Origin: Sulfurospirillum sp.
GTDB lineage: Bacteria; Campylobacterota; Campylobacteria; Campylobacterales; QNZT01
DNA: 6,999 bases
Direction: 5' to 3'
NCBI GenBank assembly: GCA_003978455.1
Contig: QNZT01000150.1
Coordinates: 1 to 6,999 of the forward strand
The notes below the pieces were generated by a model. That model had not been told where the DNA came from. It saw only the letters and a program-made list of their open reading frames with translations, and ran no database searches. The translations under genes were made by a program, and so were the position numbers. How positions within the stretch are numbered: the stretch's first letter is position 1; each line of letters starts with the position of its first letter. Positions 5,415 to 6,999 of this stretch are shown here, one piece after another.

Positions 5415-6999
5415 ATGAAAAAAATTTTTTATCTGATATTGTCTGTAACATCGCTGTTGTGGAGTATCGATCTGGATATTGATCTTCTTAAAAAATCATA
5501 CAATGACAACCCCAGGGATATCGGTAATATCGTGCTTATCGTAAGATACTACCTGCAAAACAGAGACTATGAGACAGCACAATCCTACCTTAGCAAGGTT
5601 CACCAAAAGGCACAATCTGACAAAGTGGTTTCAAGGTTACAAAAAGAAACGAAACTGGGATTGAAGCTTCACAGATATCTACCAAAAACCAATCTGCAAA
5701 ACCCATATATGATTGAAAAAAAATTAAACACATATTTTAAATCAAAAAAATATGATTCAGTCGTACATATCTACCAACTTCTGAATACGCTTAGAATCCC
5801 TGTAACGCCGCTGACAAACGCTCTGGCTGCCGAAGCGTACATCAAAACAGGAGATATGGCACAGGCACAAAAGATCTTACAGACAAAAAAACTGCCGCAC
5901 ACACCACAGAGACTTGCTGTTGAAACGTTTCTTCAAGCCCAAAGAGGCGATCTGGCTACCGCATCTAAAAATCTTGCACGGTTACAAAAAATGCAACCGC
6001 AAAATCCACTTATCGTTGATATAAACAAGATGCTCCACAACAAGGAGAAAGAGCGCGTACAGTCTGTTGCAGGGAAAGTCAGTACAAGCAACTCTTTTGA
6101 GGCACTTCAAGAGTATGTCTATCTGCTGAACAAACAAAACAAAAAAGACAAAGCTATTCGTGCAGCCGCTGCATTTTTGAAAAAAAACCCCAATAACCTT
6201 CAGGCAAAGATTTTACTTACCAAACTCTACTACTGGAACGGTGATCTAAACAGAGCATTTCACAAAATATACAGCATCCGTAAAGTCTCACCGCAAACAA
6301 GAAAGCTATATGCACACATACTTTATGAAAAAGGAGACTATACTCATGCACTTGTCTATCTCCCCGAAGCAGTACGATATGCTGAAAATCCTCAGGAGAG
6401 ATACAATCTCAAAAAGCGTCTCGCTTTCGCCTATGCCCACACAGGCAAACAAAAAAAAGCTGATAAACTTTTTCGCCAGCTTCTCAGAGAACATCCAAAT
6501 GATCATGAAATCGCACAGTTTCGTACAGAAAAACAGAAGCAATATCTGCTAAAATCGGCCATAAGTGCCTATAAACAAAAAAGATATGCAGAAGCTCTGA
6601 AATACTATCGTACCTATTTCGACCAGACAAAAGATCCGAAAATAGCAAAAGAGATTGCAGAGATATACTTTTTTATCCAGAAGAAACCGACCGAGTCACT
6701 GCCATGGTACCGAAGATATCTCGAAAATTTTCCAAATGACCGGCTTATACGTTTTCATTATGCGTCGGCACTTGAGAAGACAAAACAGTACGCAGAGGCG
6801 GCAAATGTTTTTGGCACAATCACAGAGTGTAATGATGCACACCTCTGCCATCTGGCAAGATACCACCAAAGTTACTCTCTGATGCAAACACAGGAAGATA
6901 ACGACTGGTTGCAAGCACGTGCTATCTTGAAAAAACTTACCGCCGACCTTTCATATAGTCAGGATCCGCATGATCAAGCTCTCCGAAAATTTGTCGCAC
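5415..6999 (+). CDS. Exported TPR-repeat protein of unknown function, 3'-truncated by window edge
   Basis: I translated an open frame of 528 codons from the ATG at 5415 to the window end without a stop. GGAA at 5405-5408 gives a ribosome-binding site with a 6-base spacer. The N terminus MKKIFYLILSVTSLLWS (1-17) looks like a Sec signal peptide (Lys-Lys, then a hydrophobic core), so the protein is probably periplasmic or outer-membrane associated. The rest is almost wholly helical repeats of tetratricopeptide type, clearest at about 135-200, 228-325 (with YYWNGDLNRA at 272-281), 326-362, 375-405 and 409-470; units end in the usual Pro (KNPNN, EHPND, NFPND). Two cysteines (C472, C478) could form a disulfide outside the cytoplasm. 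The missing C terminus would decide function. Large exported TPR proteins next to c-di-GMP genes include polysaccharide-export porins such as PelB, PgaA and BcsC, but nothing here proves that link. Confidence 0.85.
   Translation, partial: MKKIFYLILSVTSLLWSIDLDIDLLKKSYNDNPRDIGNIVLIVRYYLQNRDYETAQSYLSKVHQKAQSDKVVSRLQKETKLGLKLHRYLPKTNLQNPYMIEKKLNTYFKSKKYDSVVHIYQLLNTLRIPVTPLTNALAAEAYIKTGDMAQAQKILQTKKLPHTPQRLAVETFLQAQRGDLATASKNLARLQKMQPQNPLIVDINKMLHNKEKERVQSVAGKVSTSNSFEALQEYVYLLNKQNKKDKAIRAAAAFLKKNPNNLQAKILLTKLYYWNGDLNRAFHKIYSIRKVSPQTRKLYAHILYEKGDYTHALVYLPEAVRYAENPQERYNLKKRLAFAYAHTGKQKKADKLFRQLLREHPNDHEIAQFRTEKQKQYLLKSAISAYKQKRYAEALKYYRTYFDQTKDPKIAKEIAEIYFFIQKKPTESLPWYRRYLENFPNDRLIRFHYASALEKTKQYAEAANVFGTITECNDAHLCHLARYHQSYSLMQTQEDNDWLQARAILKKLTADLSYSQDPHDQALRKFVA

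Noticed and set aside
6306..6914. Short frames on both strands inside the TPR gene
   Set aside because: They lie wholly within the continuous 528-codon TPR frame and look like random translations.

Overview
The window looks like the chromosome of a Campylobacterota (Epsilonproteobacteria) member, most plausibly a Sulfurovum- or Sulfurimonas-like marine or vent lineage. The grounds are a stand-alone FlhB C-terminal paralogue (FlhX/FhlB), extended -10 promoters of the form TTTG-N-TATAAT without a clear -35, close gene packing and moderate GC. The genus is an inference from protein style, not a database result.

Left block (1-1566, minus strand): the first 522 codons of mnmG (gidA), the FAD-dependent tRNA wobble-uridine modification enzyme; its 3' end lies beyond base 1. 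Next comes a 246-bp divergent intergenic region (1567-1812). It holds a 182-bp palindromic element bounded by perfect 23-bp inverted repeats (1598-1779) and, at its right edge, two back-to-back TATAAT promoters, one firing toward mnmG and one toward ribE.

Middle block (1813-3427, plus strand): three overlapping genes, ribE (riboflavin synthase alpha chain), pgeF (YfiH/DUF152 peptidoglycan editing factor) and flhX (stand-alone FlhB cytoplasmic domain). Start and stop codons overlap by 1 and 4 bases, so this is almost certainly one translationally coupled operon. The ribE ATG lies only 6 bases after its -10 box, so the message is probably leaderless.

Right block (3431-6999): a minus-strand gene for a membrane-anchored PAS-GGDEF-EAL protein converges on flhX with a 3-base gap. 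Its GGDEF motif is destroyed (DFSHF), but every EAL catalytic residue is in place, so it is predicted to be a c-di-GMP phosphodiesterase. Divergent from it, across a 181-bp spacer, starts an exported TPR-repeat protein of at least 528 residues that runs off the window.

Most of the content is ordinary housekeeping. The parts worth a second look are the palindromic element placed exactly between a divergent promoter pair and mnmG, the leaderless ribE start, the tight coupling of flavin synthesis, peptidoglycan editing and flagellar export genes, and the PDE/TPR-protein pair. I see no CRISPR array, tRNA, rRNA, prophage or defence system.
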